From the NCBI RefSeq assembly GCF_013087515.1, contig NZ_JABFCN010000021.1, positions 62,001 through 126,000 of the forward strand: a stretch of DNA of 64,000 bases. The letters are read 5' to 3'. A program made the translations under genes and the position numbers. Under the pieces are notes generated by a model, which had not been told where the DNA came from, ran no database searches, and worked only from the letters and a program-made list of their open reading frames with translations. The DNA comes from Rhizobium sophorae. GTDB lineage: Bacteria; Pseudomonadota; Alphaproteobacteria; Rhizobiales; Rhizobiaceae. Of the stretch, positions 17,939-28,141 are shown piece after piece. Position 1 is the stretch's first letter; each line of letters begins with the position of its first letter.

Positions 17939-17988
17939 AAAACTCCAGAAATGGGTGGCAGTGCCCGCTTTAGTCATCTGGAGGTTTT
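17939..17988 (+). promoter_or_regulatory. 5' UTR stem-loop covering the ribosome binding site of the chemoreceptor gene
   Basis: AAAACTCCAGA (17939-17949) pairs with TCTGGAGGTTTT (17977-17988), giving eleven base pairs with a single bulged G. The 3' arm contains the ribosome binding site GGAGG and ends at the ATG (17989). The 27-base loop contains a smaller GGG/CCC hairpin. Such a fold would hide the ribosome binding site, so temperature, a ligand, a protein or a small RNA could control translation. Confidence 0.6.
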
Positions 17989-20505
17989 ATGTTCGTCGAT
18001 CGCTTGCTATCCGCTTTCAGCATCAGAGCGAAAGTCTTATTAGTACTGGTGCCGCTGGTCATGATCCTGGCGGCCGTCGGTGTCGTGAGCCTACAGGCGA
18101 CCGGATTGCTGCAATCTCGCCTTCGGCTATCGAGCGAAGTTCTCGAGACTTTGAGCGGATTTCGGGACGTCTCTGAGAGCATGAACCGGTTTTTGGCGCA
18201 GAGTTCTACGGAGAACCGTGATGAGGCCCTGGCAAGTCTAAGGGGGCAGGGCGCCACGATGCTGTCGCTTCAGGAAGTCGCCACTGACGTTGGTAGTGAC
18301 ACTCGTGCTCTTGAAAGCAGTGAGTCCGCAATGTCCGCGATTTCTGACAGCATGGACCGCATGTGGTCCCTGCACAACGATGAGCTGTCCATTCGTCGTG
18401 ACGTTGCCGCAAGCTTGACCGAGATCAAGCAGGTCGCGGCCGACCTGAAGCTGGCCGCGGTTAAAGTCCGTGCGCAGGTCCGCAACCAGGAAAACTCTGG
18501 CAAAACGATGCTCAGAGAGGCTACCCGCTCAATCGACACGGCGGCAATTATGCAGCGGTTGTCGGAAAATTTGGTGAATCTGCCGGCCAGCGCGATGCAA
18601 ACCCCCGAGGCACAGCAACAGGCGCTCATGATCAAAAAGGCGATGAAAACCGTCAAGCGCGTCGTTGCAACGGGCGATGGTGGACAAGCAGTCGCAAACT
18701 TGGAACAGGCAATCTCCAGCGTCGTCGCCAATTCCGGGCTGGATAGCGCTTTCCTTCACAGCCTAGGGATCGACCTTAGTGCGTTTGCCCCGCGACTGCG
18801 AGATGACGCCATACAGCATATGATCGAGGGAACCCAAGCAGTTCGAGCCTTGGATAAGCCATTGGCGGAATCGGAGACGCTCATTGCGGCAGTGGCATCG
18901 GTAGGCCAGGATGCCGATTCGATAGAAATTGAGATAAACAACCTGTTGCGGGCGGCCAGCACTGAAAACCAGGAGCGACTCATTGAGCAGCTTACGAAAC
19001 TGACTCGTGACACCGTAGCGGTTGGAGGCGTAGCCGGTTCATTGCCAGACTTCCCCAAAATGGAGGAGGTCCTCTACTTACAGGGGGATGCCATCGAACA
19101 GAATACCGAGAAGTTGGTCAAGATCGCGGAAGGGCGGCAGGCGCAATACGCAGAGGCGGATAAAACCGTCCAGTCGATATGGAAAAATCTCGTGTCGTTC
19201 GCGTCGACTCAGGAACATGACGCTCACCGGGAAAGTGATTTCGCCCGACTATTGTCCGCAGCTGCTACCGTCTCCGGTGTTTTGGTCGCCCTCTTGGCCG
19301 GAGCCGGCCTGATGGTGACATTGCGCGCTCCAATCGAACGGATCGCAAGGCGCATGCAGGGGCTAGCGACCGGTGATCTTCAATCAGACATCGTTGGCTG
19401 CCAGCGGAAAGACGAAATTGGCGATATGGCTCGCGCGCTTGAAGTTTTTCGCGGAAATGCGGTCTCGAAGCTCGAGGTTGAAGCCCGCGCGCAAGACGAC
19501 CGTAAAACGGCTGATCAGGAGCGAACGGATCGTGAGTTTGAACGTGCTCAGCTTGAGAAAGAAGTGTCCAGCGCTGTACAAACACTCGGGGAGGCACTCT
19601 CTAGATTGGCGCGAGGAGACATCTCGCAGACCATCGACCGCCACTTCCATCCCAATCTCGAGCAACTGCGGCGTGACTTCAACCACTCACTGTGCGTCCT
19701 CAGGGAAACCGTGTCCCATATCGACGAAAACACCCAACAAATCAAATGGGGAACCGACGAACTTTTCAAAGCCTCTGATGATTTGTCACGACGGACTGAA
19801 CGACAAGCTGCTTCTCTCGAAGAAACCGCAGCAGCCGTTGAGCAGGTGACTGCGACGGTGAGGAACTCTTCGGAGAATGCCTGCGAGACACAAGCGTTTG
19901 TTTCTGCAGTCAAGGAACATGCAGAGGGCGCGGCCATCATTGTAACTGATGCTATAAGCGCCATGGCACGAATTCAGGATGCATCTTACAAGATCGGTCA
20001 GATCATAGGATTGATCGATACCATTGCATTCCAGACGAACTTGCTTGCGCTGAATGCCGGCGTTGAAGCAGCTCGTGCCGGCGATGCTGGAAAAGGCTTC
20101 GCGGTAGTCGCACAAGAAGTGCGCGAGCTCGCCCAAAGATCGTCAGCCGCAGCGCTCGAGATCCGGCAGTTGATTTCAGAATCTTCGTCAGAGGTGGCCG
20201 TCGGTTCGGATTACGTCGGCAAGACCGGGGAGGCTCTGCACAGTATAGCGGCATCCATCGTGCAGATTTCTGATCGCATTGACCAGATTGTGAGTTCCAG
20301 CCGCGAACAAGCGACTTCGCTGGCCGAGATCAATAACAACGTCAATGTTCTTGATCAGGGGACGCAACAGAATGCAGCCATGGCTGAGCAGACAAACGCT
20401 GCAACGAAGACGCTTTCTGATCAGACTGTCGAACTCAGCGAACGGCTTGCTGGGTTCAAGTTGACAGATGACAGGCCAGCTCATCGGGTAAGTCTCGCTG
20501 CATAA
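17989..20505 (+). CDS. Methyl-accepting chemotaxis protein (1), large periplasmic domain
   Basis: Transmembrane chemoreceptor of 838 residues. A first membrane segment near residues 15-37 is followed by a long helical periplasmic domain to about residue 420. Then come a second membrane segment ([17 protein letters not shown]), a HAMP domain, a linker, and the signalling domain with the hairpin tip [43 protein letters not shown] (residues about 670-715). No CheR-binding pentapeptide is seen at the C terminus. The product of 46647-49163 has the same length and plan. The orphan binding-protein gene starts 220 bases downstream, so this receptor may sense the ligand-loaded binding protein. Its start is overlapped by the stem-loop at 17939-17988. 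Confidence 0.92.
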   Translation: MFVDRLLSAFSIRAKVLLVLVPLVMILAAVGVVSLQATGLLQSRLRLSSEVLETLSGFRDVSESMNRFLAQSSTENRDEALASLRGQGATMLSLQEVATDVGSDTRALESSESAMSAISDSMDRMWSLHNDELSIRRDVAASLTEIKQVAADLKLAAVKVRAQVRNQENSGKTMLREATRSIDTAAIMQRLSENLVNLPASAMQTPEAQQQALMIKKAMKTVKRVVATGDGGQAVANLEQAISSVVANSGLDSAFLHSLGIDLSAFAPRLRDDAIQHMIEGTQAVRALDKPLAESETLIAAVASVGQDADSIEIEINNLLRAASTENQERLIEQLTKLTRDTVAVGGVAGSLPDFPKMEEVLYLQGDAIEQNTEKLVKIAEGRQAQYAEADKTVQSIWKNLVSFASTQEHDAHRESDFARLLSAAATVSGVLVALLAGAGLMVTLRAPIERIARRMQGLATGDLQSDIVGCQRKDEIGDMARALEVFRGNAVSKLEVEARAQDDRKTADQERTDREFERAQLEKEVSSAVQTLGEALSRLARGDISQTIDRHFHPNLEQLRRDFNHSLCVLRETVSHIDENTQQIKWGTDELFKASDDLSRRTERQAASLEETAAAVEQVTATVRNSSENACETQAFVSAVKEHAEGAAIIVTDAISAMARIQDASYKIGQIIGLIDTIAFQTNLLALNAGVEAARAGDAGKGFAVVAQEVRELAQRSSAAALEIRQLISESSSEVAVGSDYVGKTGEALHSIAASIVQISDRIDQIVSSSREQATSLAEINNNVNVLDQGTQQNAAMAEQTNAATKTLSDQTVELSERLAGFKLTDDRPAHRVSLAA

Positions 20506-20725
20506 GGCAGGCGTAGTGAGATTCGAAGCATGCCGATGGCGGGCCATGCCGCCATTCGATCGAATGAAAGTCACATACCCCAGCGCACGATTTCGCTTCG
20601 ATGCGCCGGTCTCTCTCCTGGTAGCTCTTTGTCGCTCTCCGTCGCGCAGGATTCAGCACGGCCCGGGCCAACCTTAAGACAACGAAACTATCATCCAGTG
20701 CTCAGACTTTGAAAGGTGCCTATCC

Positions 20726-21895
20726 GTGTGCGTACGTGAGTTGATAATTGGATTTTTTCTCGCTGCAACCCTGGCCATCCCGCTGACGGCGAAGGCTGGC
20801 GGGCTCAGTGAACTGCCGCGGGAAGAGCGGAAGACCTACGAGTTATTGGACCCGCGGTTGCCCACGGGAGAGTCTGTGTTTCGGAATTTCAGAGCAAAGC
20901 GAGCGCCACCGTGGAAAATTGGTTACGCCTCGAGCTACGCTGATAACACATGGCGTGCGAACGTCCTTGATGAATTTACAAACAAGCTTCTGCCGACTTT
21001 CAAGAAGGCTGGGCTGGTATCCGAGCTCGTCGTTACGCAGTCCAATCTCGATGATAGCGCCCAGATCAGCCAAATGCGGCAGATGGTAGATGATGGTGTC
21101 GACGCCATAATCATATGCTGCTCCAACCTTACAGCGCTCAACCCGACAATAGAGTACGCCCATTCGAAGGGCGTGCCTGTTATCTCATACTCCGGTTATG
21201 TGACGTCGCCGTTCGCAATCAATGCGACAGAGAATAACATGCAGGGCGGTTTTGAGGCGTCAAAGTGGTTGGCGGAAGAGATCGAAGGTAGCGGCAATGT
21301 GCTGCTTGTGTCCGGAATCACTGGCTTCGCCTCCTCAGACAGCTTTCAGGCCGGCGCCACAAAAGCCTTGGAGTACTATCCCGAGATCAACGTCGTGGGA
21401 CAAGTTGACGGGAAATGGACAGACAGCGTCGCACAATCCGAAGTTCAGAAGTTCCTTGCCGCCAACCCTGGCCGAATTGATGGTATTATTGTTCAGTCGG
21501 GAGCCGAGTCTGGTGTGATCGACGCCGTCCGCCAGTCCGGGCGCGAGATTGTGCCGGTCGTGCTTGGCGGAGAGGCTTCGGCATCATGCTACTGGCGTAA
21601 GAATCCTGAATTTGTAAGCAGGAGCTTCCACTTCTGGCCGCCGCGCTCCGAGGCTCGTTTCGTATGGGACGTGATGATGCGCACTCTGGAGGGTCAAGGT
21701 CCGAAGATACAGTCTATTCTGCGACCGGCGATTCCTTACACGATTGATGATGTAAAATCGGATCTGCCAGCTGATTGCGACCCTAATAGTGAAGACTGGC
21801 TCGAACCGAAGGATGCAGCTTGGTGGACTGCTGACGCTGCCGCTAAATTTTTCGACAATCCAGCAGATCCGCTTTCCTGGAGACCCACCAACTGA
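20726..21895 (+). CDS. Orphan sugar-type ABC substrate-binding protein (copy 2), next to a chemoreceptor
   Basis: Periplasmic binding protein, 389 residues, starting at GTG 20726 with GAAAGGTG seven bases upstream. Residues 1-24 are a signal peptide ending in PLTAKA before GG. It closely matches the binding proteins encoded at 205 and 36805 (KIGYASSYADNTWRA, DDGVDAIIICCSN, GGEASASCYWRKNPEF). No ATPase or permease genes accompany it. It may feed one of the paralogous transporters, or act mainly as a ligand carrier for the upstream chemoreceptor, as binding proteins do for E. coli Trg and Tar. The base composition is slightly more AT-rich than in the paralogs, hinting at a different history. 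Confidence 0.88.
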   Translation: MCVRELIIGFFLAATLAIPLTAKAGGLSELPREERKTYELLDPRLPTGESVFRNFRAKRAPPWKIGYASSYADNTWRANVLDEFTNKLLPTFKKAGLVSELVVTQSNLDDSAQISQMRQMVDDGVDAIIICCSNLTALNPTIEYAHSKGVPVISYSGYVTSPFAINATENNMQGGFEASKWLAEEIEGSGNVLLVSGITGFASSDSFQAGATKALEYYPEINVVGQVDGKWTDSVAQSEVQKFLAANPGRIDGIIVQSGAESGVIDAVRQSGREIVPVVLGGEASASCYWRKNPEFVSRSFHFWPPRSEARFVWDVMMRTLEGQGPKIQSILRPAIPYTIDDVKSDLPADCDPNSEDWLEPKDAAWWTADAAAKFFDNPADPLSWRPTN

Positions 21896-21925
21896 TCTTG
21901 CGTGCTGTGTAGGCAGTGAAACGCT

Positions 21926-21949
21926 ACCCCGGCCGGCCTCGGGCGGGGT
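21926..21949 (+). terminator. Possible hairpin after the orphan binding-protein gene
   Basis: ACCCCG (21926-21931) can pair with CGGGGT (21944-21949) around a twelve-base GC-rich loop, 30 bases after the stop. No T-run follows, so it is only a candidate. From here to 22214 nothing else was recognised. Confidence 0.35.
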
Positions 21950-22214
21950 TGATGACATGGGAGATGCCGCTGGTCGCGTCAGCAGGAATTCTAGAAACGA
22001 TCCGGTTCCGAAGGAACGACGATGTGCCCGGCCTGGGCACTCTCGCCCCGGATGCTGGGGATATTCTACTGGCTATTACTGATCCTGTTCCATAATAACC
22101 CTTATCTGCTTTTTTCTAACCTGTTGAAACTAAGGGTGAAATAACCATTTATTTGCGCTCTGAACTGATGGTCCCGGCGCGCCCTTCACGCCGGAACATC
22201 AAATTCCGTGAGAT

Positions 22215-22293
22215 TTATGCTTCGGCCTCGAGCGCATGCTTCACGCGCACAATCAACAGCGGCACGGCAACAATCAGGATTGGAATGGAACGA
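22215..22293 (-). pseudogene. Short fragment of a membrane-protein C terminus
   Basis: On the minus strand, a frame ending at TAA (22217-22215) reads IPILIVAVPLLIVRVKHAL followed by EAEA. This looks like a last transmembrane helix and a charged tail. It is cut off upstream at the IS6-family remnant. I do not recognise the parent family. Confidence 0.25.
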
Positions 22294-22299
22294 GGTCAT

Positions 22300-22713
22300 C
22301 AGCCGGCTGATGTGCGGCCCGCATGGCCGTCTGGTACGTCGCTGGCTTTGTATGAGCACATCCAGAACAAATCCGTCCTGATCTACGGCTCGTCCGAGCC
22401 AATGCTTATTGCTACGGATCGAAACACCGGTCTGATCCAGATGCCACTTGTGGGCGAGCCGACCGGAACTGCGGCGGCGAATGTCGTTGGCGAAGGTACG
22501 ACCAGAGTGCCCTGCCCACAGGCCAATCGTCTGGTGCGAGGCAATGATCCCACGAGCGGCCCTGCATGTCCTCGACCATCCGCAGGCTCAAAAACGAAAC
22601 GGAACTAAAGCCACACCGCGTAGCCAATAATTTCAGCAAGAAGGGCTCGCGGCGACAAAGTGGGTCACGATCCATCATGCCATATCATCGCACGACAAAT
22701 CCCAAGGTCCGTT
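22300..22713 (-). mobile_element. Remnant of an IS6-family insertion sequence (1)
   Basis: Minus-strand pieces of an IS6-family transposase are read in more than one frame. MMDRDPLCRREPF starts near 22678, then SLRMVEDM, then after a frame change GRTFANDIRRRSSGRL, KWHLDQ and KHWLGRAVDQDGFVLDV. In intact members these lie in the order N terminus, helix-turn-helix and first catalytic region. Multiple frameshifts and loss of the C-terminal part make it non-functional. The sequence upstream of its ATG (22679-22713) matches the same region of the second remnant at 29664-29696, so the element end lies near 22713. It abuts the 3' end of the GGDEF-EAL gene. Confidence 0.75.
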
Positions 22714-22728
22714 GCCGTCACGATGCCC

Positions 22729-25428
22729 TCAGGGGCGTGCGTTCGCGACGAGAAGTTCGGACTTCGGAATGGGCTTACTATAGTAGAAGCCCTGTGCCAC
22801 AGCGCAGCCGCTTTCAGTCAAGAATTTTTCTTGTTCAACCGTCTCCACGCCCTCAGCGACCACATTTTGCCCTAGGCAACGCGCAATCGAGAGAATTGCC
22901 TTCACCAGTTCCCGACTACGCTTGTCGGATCGATTGATGAATGACCGGTCGATCTTGAGGGTATCAATGGGAAAGTTGGCCAAATAGCTCAAAGATGAGT
23001 AGCCGGTGCCGAAATCATCGATCGCTATGGAAATTCCGCTCGCATGCAATTGAGAGAGTGTCGTCGAAACGCCCTCACAGTTGTGGAGCAGGAGGCTCTC
23101 AGTTATTTCGACCTCGATCCACTCCGCACGACAACCGGTTTCCTGTAATATGTCCGCGATCGTTTGCGACAAATGCGGGCATTGAAACTGCTTGGGAGAC
23201 AAATTTATCGCGATCTTGTGCGGGGACAGTCCATCTGCGTTCATGGCGGCAGCCGTCAGACACGCCTCATGCAGCACCCAGCGTCCCAGATCGATGATCA
23301 ATCCGGTCTCCTCGGCGACACCTATGAATTCGCCCGGAGGGATCATTCCCACCTTCGGATGATGCCATCGAAGCAGGGCTTCTGAACCGATCACCTTTCC
23401 GTTGTCCAAAAGGACCTTTGGCTGATAATGGAGTTCAAGTTGCCCACGTTTCATAGCAAGGCGTAGGTCTGATTCGAGCGCCAGGCGCTTTTCAGCCCCA
23501 ATCGTGAGATCTCTTGAGTAAAAGCGGAAGTTGCTACGCCCAGAACGCTTTGCCAGATACATCGCAGAATCCGCATATTTCACCAAATCGTCGGGTGCGT
23601 CGCCGTCATTTGGAAATACCGATATCCCAATACTGCAGGATACAAAGAACTCCCTGTCGGAAAGCATGAAACGTTCTCCGAATGCGGCGAGCATTCTGCT
23701 GGCAATTTGAGCCAAATCCTCAGTGTCCTTAACATTCGGAAGCAAGACAGCAAACTCATCGCCACCGAGTCTCGCCACTGTGTCGGTAGTACGGACGCCT
23801 TCTCTCAAGCGGGTCGCCACCTGCCGCAGCAACTCGTCACCGACGGGATGTCCCATAGTGTCATTGACTGCTTTGAAATGGTCCATGTCGATTAGCATCA
23901 CCCCGGCTCGCTGGCCCGCCGAAGCCGCGTCCCTGATCATCTCGCGTAACTGCTCATTGAAAAGTGTCCGGTTAGGGAGGCCGGTCAGAGAATCATAGAA
24001 TGCCATCTGACGGATTTTCTTACGGGACGTGTCCAGTTCGGTGATATCGCGGGCCACGCCGAGAATCCCGGTCAGCTTTCCCCCCGCGAATACCGGAACC
24101 TTACGAGTTTCCAAAAGCACTGATCGATCATCCTCGTGATCGGTGATCCGTTCCTCATTGATGAGAATACGGCCGGCTTGCATGGCCTCTTTATCCTTGT
24201 CCCGAAAAAACTGGGCGAGTTCGGGAGTAAACAGATCATAATCCGTTCTCCCGACGATTTCCGCTTCTGCCTTGCCGACCAATCCTTCGAAGGCATGATT
24301 GCACAACAGATATTTGCCTGTTACGTCTTTCAGCCATACCATGTCCGGAATGGTCTGCAGTACACTCAAGAGGCGAGTCCGAGCTTCAATGATTGTTCCC
24401 TCGGCGTGCTTTCGCTCTGTAATATCGCGAGATAACACAAGAAAAGTGACGGTTGAGTGATTGCTGCTTGGTCGCTTTGCGACCGACAGTTCAAACCAAC
24501 GGGATTCGCCATTTGGAAGGGCGATACGGATACATCGACCGTAGGAGGCGCCGGTTTCATCGGCTTCTTCAAGAGCCAGCATAGCGATGTCGGCCTGATC
24601 TGGAAGGAGCGAATCGCGGACAAGCTTGCCGAGCAGCACTTCTTTTGGTTGCGCCAGGAGCTCCTGATCCCTGGCCCAGACCTGCAGGTAGCGACCGTCG
24701 GCATCTACCTCGAACAGAACGTCAGGAATGGCGGCGATAATTCCCTCTGCGAATTCAAGAGCCTCTTTGAGATCATGCTCCGTACGTTTCCGCTCTGTGA
24801 TGTCCAACATCGCGCCAACCAAGCCGACCCTATTGCCAGCTATATCAGTGATCGCTGTTTTGCTGAGTAAAAGATCAACTACGCCACCATCTTCGGCGGT
24901 GGCCTTTGCTTCATATTGCTGAACACCGCCATTTGCAAAAAGCGCCTCGTCCAACGCGGCATACGTCTCGGCTATGGGTGCGGGTACCAAATCGAAAACG
25001 GTTTTTCCGATAATCTCTGCTCTTGAGCGACCGGAGAAGCTTTCAAACGCCCTGTTGCAACCAAGGTGTACCCCATCTCTGTTCTTGAAGAAGACGGGTA
25101 GCGGGATCGCGTCGAGTACGACGGCACTGGACATCTCTTCGGCGTTGAATGGCATGTCGACGTTTGTCTCAGGTTGCCGGGGGGGCGCCCGAAAAGACTT
25201 CTCAAAGGGTTGCCCAAGCCTCGCGACATCCTCGTCGTGACCGGGCGATGGCCGGACAATGGAGGCCTCCGAAAATGGCGGTGCCGTGCCCGTAGCAAGC
25301 GGAGGACTGGCATTGACCGCATTGCGTAAGGCGTGACGCCCCTGGATGTTTTGAGCATCAGTCGCCATCTGCGTTTCTACAGGCTGTCCGAGGCGGGATG
25401 TTAGTTCCGATTGACGTATCTGTTTCAT
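22729..25428 (-). CDS. PAS-GGDEF-EAL protein (cyclic-di-GMP synthesis/breakdown)
   Basis: Cytoplasmic signalling protein of about 899 residues. After a linker of roughly 90 residues come three PAS domains (around 95-215, 225-345, 350-475; for example PLPVFFKNRDGVHLGCNRAF and DMVWLKDVTGKYLLCNHAF). A GGDEF domain follows with intact RLGGDEFAVLLP, and then an EAL domain with EALLRWHHP and DDFGTGYSSLSYL. Both catalytic motifs look intact, so it may make and degrade cyclic-di-GMP, with PAS domains sensing redox state or small ligands. ATG 25428 has AGAGGA upstream and is preferred over 25464. The gene lies between chemoreceptor 2 and the IS6 remnant. Confidence 0.92.
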   Translation of the reverse strand: MKQIRQSELTSRLGQPVETQMATDAQNIQGRHALRNAVNASPPLATGTAPPFSEASIVRPSPGHDEDVARLGQPFEKSFRAPPRQPETNVDMPFNAEEMSSAVVLDAIPLPVFFKNRDGVHLGCNRAFESFSGRSRAEIIGKTVFDLVPAPIAETYAALDEALFANGGVQQYEAKATAEDGGVVDLLLSKTAITDIAGNRVGLVGAMLDITERKRTEHDLKEALEFAEGIIAAIPDVLFEVDADGRYLQVWARDQELLAQPKEVLLGKLVRDSLLPDQADIAMLALEEADETGASYGRCIRIALPNGESRWFELSVAKRPSSNHSTVTFLVLSRDITERKHAEGTIIEARTRLLSVLQTIPDMVWLKDVTGKYLLCNHAFEGLVGKAEAEIVGRTDYDLFTPELAQFFRDKDKEAMQAGRILINEERITDHEDDRSVLLETRKVPVFAGGKLTGILGVARDITELDTSRKKIRQMAFYDSLTGLPNRTLFNEQLREMIRDAASAGQRAGVMLIDMDHFKAVNDTMGHPVGDELLRQVATRLREGVRTTDTVARLGGDEFAVLLPNVKDTEDLAQIASRMLAAFGERFMLSDREFFVSCSIGISVFPNDGDAPDDLVKYADSAMYLAKRSGRSNFRFYSRDLTIGAEKRLALESDLRLAMKRGQLELHYQPKVLLDNGKVIGSEALLRWHHPKVGMIPPGEFIGVAEETGLIIDLGRWVLHEACLTAAAMNADGLSPHKIAINLSPKQFQCPHLSQTIADILQETGCRAEWIEVEITESLLLHNCEGVSTTLSQLHASGISIAIDDFGTGYSSLSYLANFPIDTLKIDRSFINRSDKRSRELVKAILSIARCLGQNVVAEGVETVEQEKFLTESGCAVAQGFYYSKPIPKSELLVANARP

Positions 25429-25602
25429 GTGCCAAGTCCTCTTGTAACGTGGCTGAACAATCATGCGTCAAGCCAGGGTTTTGTTAGGACCGCACAAGTC
25501 ATTTGGCGGAGTACCATGCCGCTACCCCACCGGGATATCGCTCTCGTTCACAATCATCAAAGATGTGTATTTGACTGTGGTCGGCGACGCCGCCCATATG
25601 AT

Positions 25603-27870
25603 TTAGAACGCTTGCCAATCATCATTCGAAGGCGCGAGCGCCAGGTTACCGCGGCGCATCGGATAGTTTCCGCGGTCAACCATTGTCTGACCGGCCGGGA
25701 AACTCTTGCCAGGTTCGCCCGAGACCTTCTGTGGCTTGAAATCCCCGCTCTCGTCTTTGAAGTGGAAATGTCTCAACAGCGCGGCTAGGCTTTGGCTCTC
25801 TTGGGCGAGGTGTGATCCTGCAGAATTCATCTCCGCGACCATGCTCGCATTTTCTTGAGTGGCATGGTCCATATGATTAACCGCGCCGTTGATCTCGCGC
25901 AGGCCCGACGATTGTTCTTGGGAGGCCGTTGCGATTGCGTCCATATGAAGATTTACATCCTGCACAAGCTCTTCAATCGTTCTCAGGCCCGATCCGGTTT
26001 CGCTCACGAGCCTTACGCCCTCGTCGACGGCCAGAGCTGAATTGCCGATGAGATCCTTGATTTCTTTTGCCGCTGTCGCTGAGCGCTGCGCAAGCTCCCT
26101 GACCTCCTGGGCAACAACCGCAAAGCCTTTTCCCGCGTCGCCAGCACGCGCTGCTTCGACGCCGGCGTTCAGCGCCAGGAGGTTCGTTTGAAAGGCGATC
26201 GTGTCGATGACGCTGATGATCTGCGAAATCTGTTTGGAGGAGTTTTCAATGCGATGCATGGCTCCGATAGCATTGCGTACAACCCGACCGGACATTTCCG
26301 CATGATCTCGCATCTGTTGGACGGCTCCGCGCGCCTCGGCCGTCCTCTTTGTCGTCGATGCAACGTTGACGGTTATTTCCTCCAACGCCGCTGCAGTTTC
26401 CTCGAGCGAAGCCGCCTGCTGCTCGGTGCGTCTTGAAAGATTTTCAGATGCGGCCGAGACGCCCGAGCTGCCATTCGTGACCGTTTCGACTGAATGGCCG
26501 ACGGTAACAAGCGCGTCCCGGAGCTGACGAATGGAAGCGTTGAAATCGCCGCGCAACCTTTCAAACTGTGGCGCTAACGGCTCCTCAATCTCATAAATCA
26601 AGTCTCCATCCGCCATCCGCTTCAACCCGGTTGCCAATGCCGTCGTCGCTCGAACGAGGCGCTCATCTGCTTCTTTTTCAGCCCTTATCTGAATATCCAG
26701 CTTCTCTTTCTCAGAACGAATGCGCTCAGCTTCCGCGGATGTCTCCATTTGATTTTTTTGTATGGCCGCGCCGCGGAAAAACTCAAGGCAACGCGCCATG
26801 TCCCCGATCTCGTCGCGTCGGATCGTCAAGGGTACCGGCGCCGACGTATCGCCTTCTGCGAGTGCCTTCATTCGGCTTGTCAGAGTCCGAATGGAATTTG
26901 AAATTCTCCGAACGACCGAAATGCACAGAATGAGTACCGTAGACATGATCAGAAGCGTGGCGCCGGAGTAGCCGATAAAGGCATTGCGAAGATCGGCGTA
27001 CCGCTGAAATGCCATCTCGTCCAACTTGTCGCCGGTGCGCATTATGAGCTCGGTCAACAAAGCAGCCCGCTGTTGGGTGATTTCATTCCATCGATCCAAC
27101 GTCTCGGGGGGGAAGGAAACGCCCGGCTGGTTCGCATACATCTGATCGCGAACGCCCGCGATGAACTTGCCTGCGGCGCTGGCCTCGAAGTCGTCATAAG
27201 ATTTGACGAGATCGGCAGGGAGAAATTCGTGCATCGTAGGCACATAAAGCTGCTTTAGATTTTTTGATTGTAAGAGGGACGAAAATAGATCGACGGAGAT
27301 CGCTGAATTTTTGATGAAAGCTCGGCCGGGCCTGATCTCCAGCAAACTAGCTTCCGTGATCTGCATCAGCGCGTGAAAACCGGTAATTTGGCGTGCCAAA
27401 TTCAAATTATTGACAGTCGCCCCAGTGCGACGGACGAGCTCCAAACCCGCAACGGCAGCTGGGCGCAAGGCAACGGCTCCCTCCGCCTCGCCCGCCGTTC
27501 CGTCATCGATGCGCCGGCGGAAGCTATCGATATTGTCTCGCCTTTCACGAATGATCTGCACTGCCCGTTCTATGGCCGGATCGTCAAATGCCTTTTTCCA
27601 AGAGTCGTAAGCGGAAAAGACCGCTGTAAAAGCCCTGTCCGATGCGGCTCGCTTCGCCCGACGGACGTCGGCGCCTGCAAACGCTTCCGCCGCTATAGCC
27701 TGGGCGAGGAATCCGCCTTCCCGCCCAAGTTGCTGCGTTGTTTGTGCGCTTCGGAACATAGAATATTCGTGGTAATATCCCAGTGATGTTGATACTCCGA
27801 TGAGTACGAACGCCGTCAACGGAATAATTGCCAAAATCATTAAAAGTAGGGATAGCGGCAGTCTGGACAT
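25603..27870 (-). CDS. Methyl-accepting chemotaxis protein (2) with CheR-type pentapeptide
   Basis: Chemoreceptor of 755 residues. The first membrane segment is at about 8-30. The periplasmic domain has the style of a nitrate/nitrite-sensing (NIT) region ([19 protein letters not shown] and similar). A second membrane segment lies around residue 310, then HAMP and the signalling domain with [43 protein letters not shown]. The extreme C terminus NDDWQAF ends in a W-x-x-F pentapeptide like the CheR/CheB tether NWETF. GAGGAACGT precedes the ATG. Unlike receptors 1 and 3 it carries this tether. The NIT-like call is tentative. Confidence 0.9.
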   Translation of the reverse strand: MSRLPLSLLLMILAIIPLTAFVLIGVSTSLGYYHEYSMFRSAQTTQQLGREGGFLAQAIAAEAFAGADVRRAKRAASDRAFTAVFSAYDSWKKAFDDPAIERAVQIIRERRDNIDSFRRRIDDGTAGEAEGAVALRPAAVAGLELVRRTGATVNNLNLARQITGFHALMQITEASLLEIRPGRAFIKNSAISVDLFSSLLQSKNLKQLYVPTMHEFLPADLVKSYDDFEASAAGKFIAGVRDQMYANQPGVSFPPETLDRWNEITQQRAALLTELIMRTGDKLDEMAFQRYADLRNAFIGYSGATLLIMSTVLILCISVVRRISNSIRTLTSRMKALAEGDTSAPVPLTIRRDEIGDMARCLEFFRGAAIQKNQMETSAEAERIRSEKEKLDIQIRAEKEADERLVRATTALATGLKRMADGDLIYEIEEPLAPQFERLRGDFNASIRQLRDALVTVGHSVETVTNGSSGVSAASENLSRRTEQQAASLEETAAALEEITVNVASTTKRTAEARGAVQQMRDHAEMSGRVVRNAIGAMHRIENSSKQISQIISVIDTIAFQTNLLALNAGVEAARAGDAGKGFAVVAQEVRELAQRSATAAKEIKDLIGNSALAVDEGVRLVSETGSGLRTIEELVQDVNLHMDAIATASQEQSSGLREINGAVNHMDHATQENASMVAEMNSAGSHLAQESQSLAALLRHFHFKDESGDFKPQKVSGEPGKSFPAGQTMVDRGNYPMRRGNLALAPSNDDWQAF

Positions 27871-28141
27871 ACGTTCCTCATGGACTATAAATTACACCGG
27901 ATTCCATTAGCGACGCGGTCAAGAACATTGTGAAATCGACCGCTACATATGAGATGAGCTCGGCAGACTTACCATATGATTAACCCCTGTACTGATTTGA
28001 AACTGCGTTGCGCAGATCGGAACATCGTTGCGTTCAGGGGATCATCTGCAAGACAGATCTTGGGCCGAGCCAGTCGGTTTGCTGGAGAGTTCTGTTGCTA
28101 TCAAGCCTCGAAGACGGTCGAGCGCGCTGACTGATCGTAGA

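Noticed and set aside
22300..22713. An intact insertion sequence
   Set aside because: The transposase needs several frame changes and lacks its C-terminal part; no complete pair of terminal repeats was seen.
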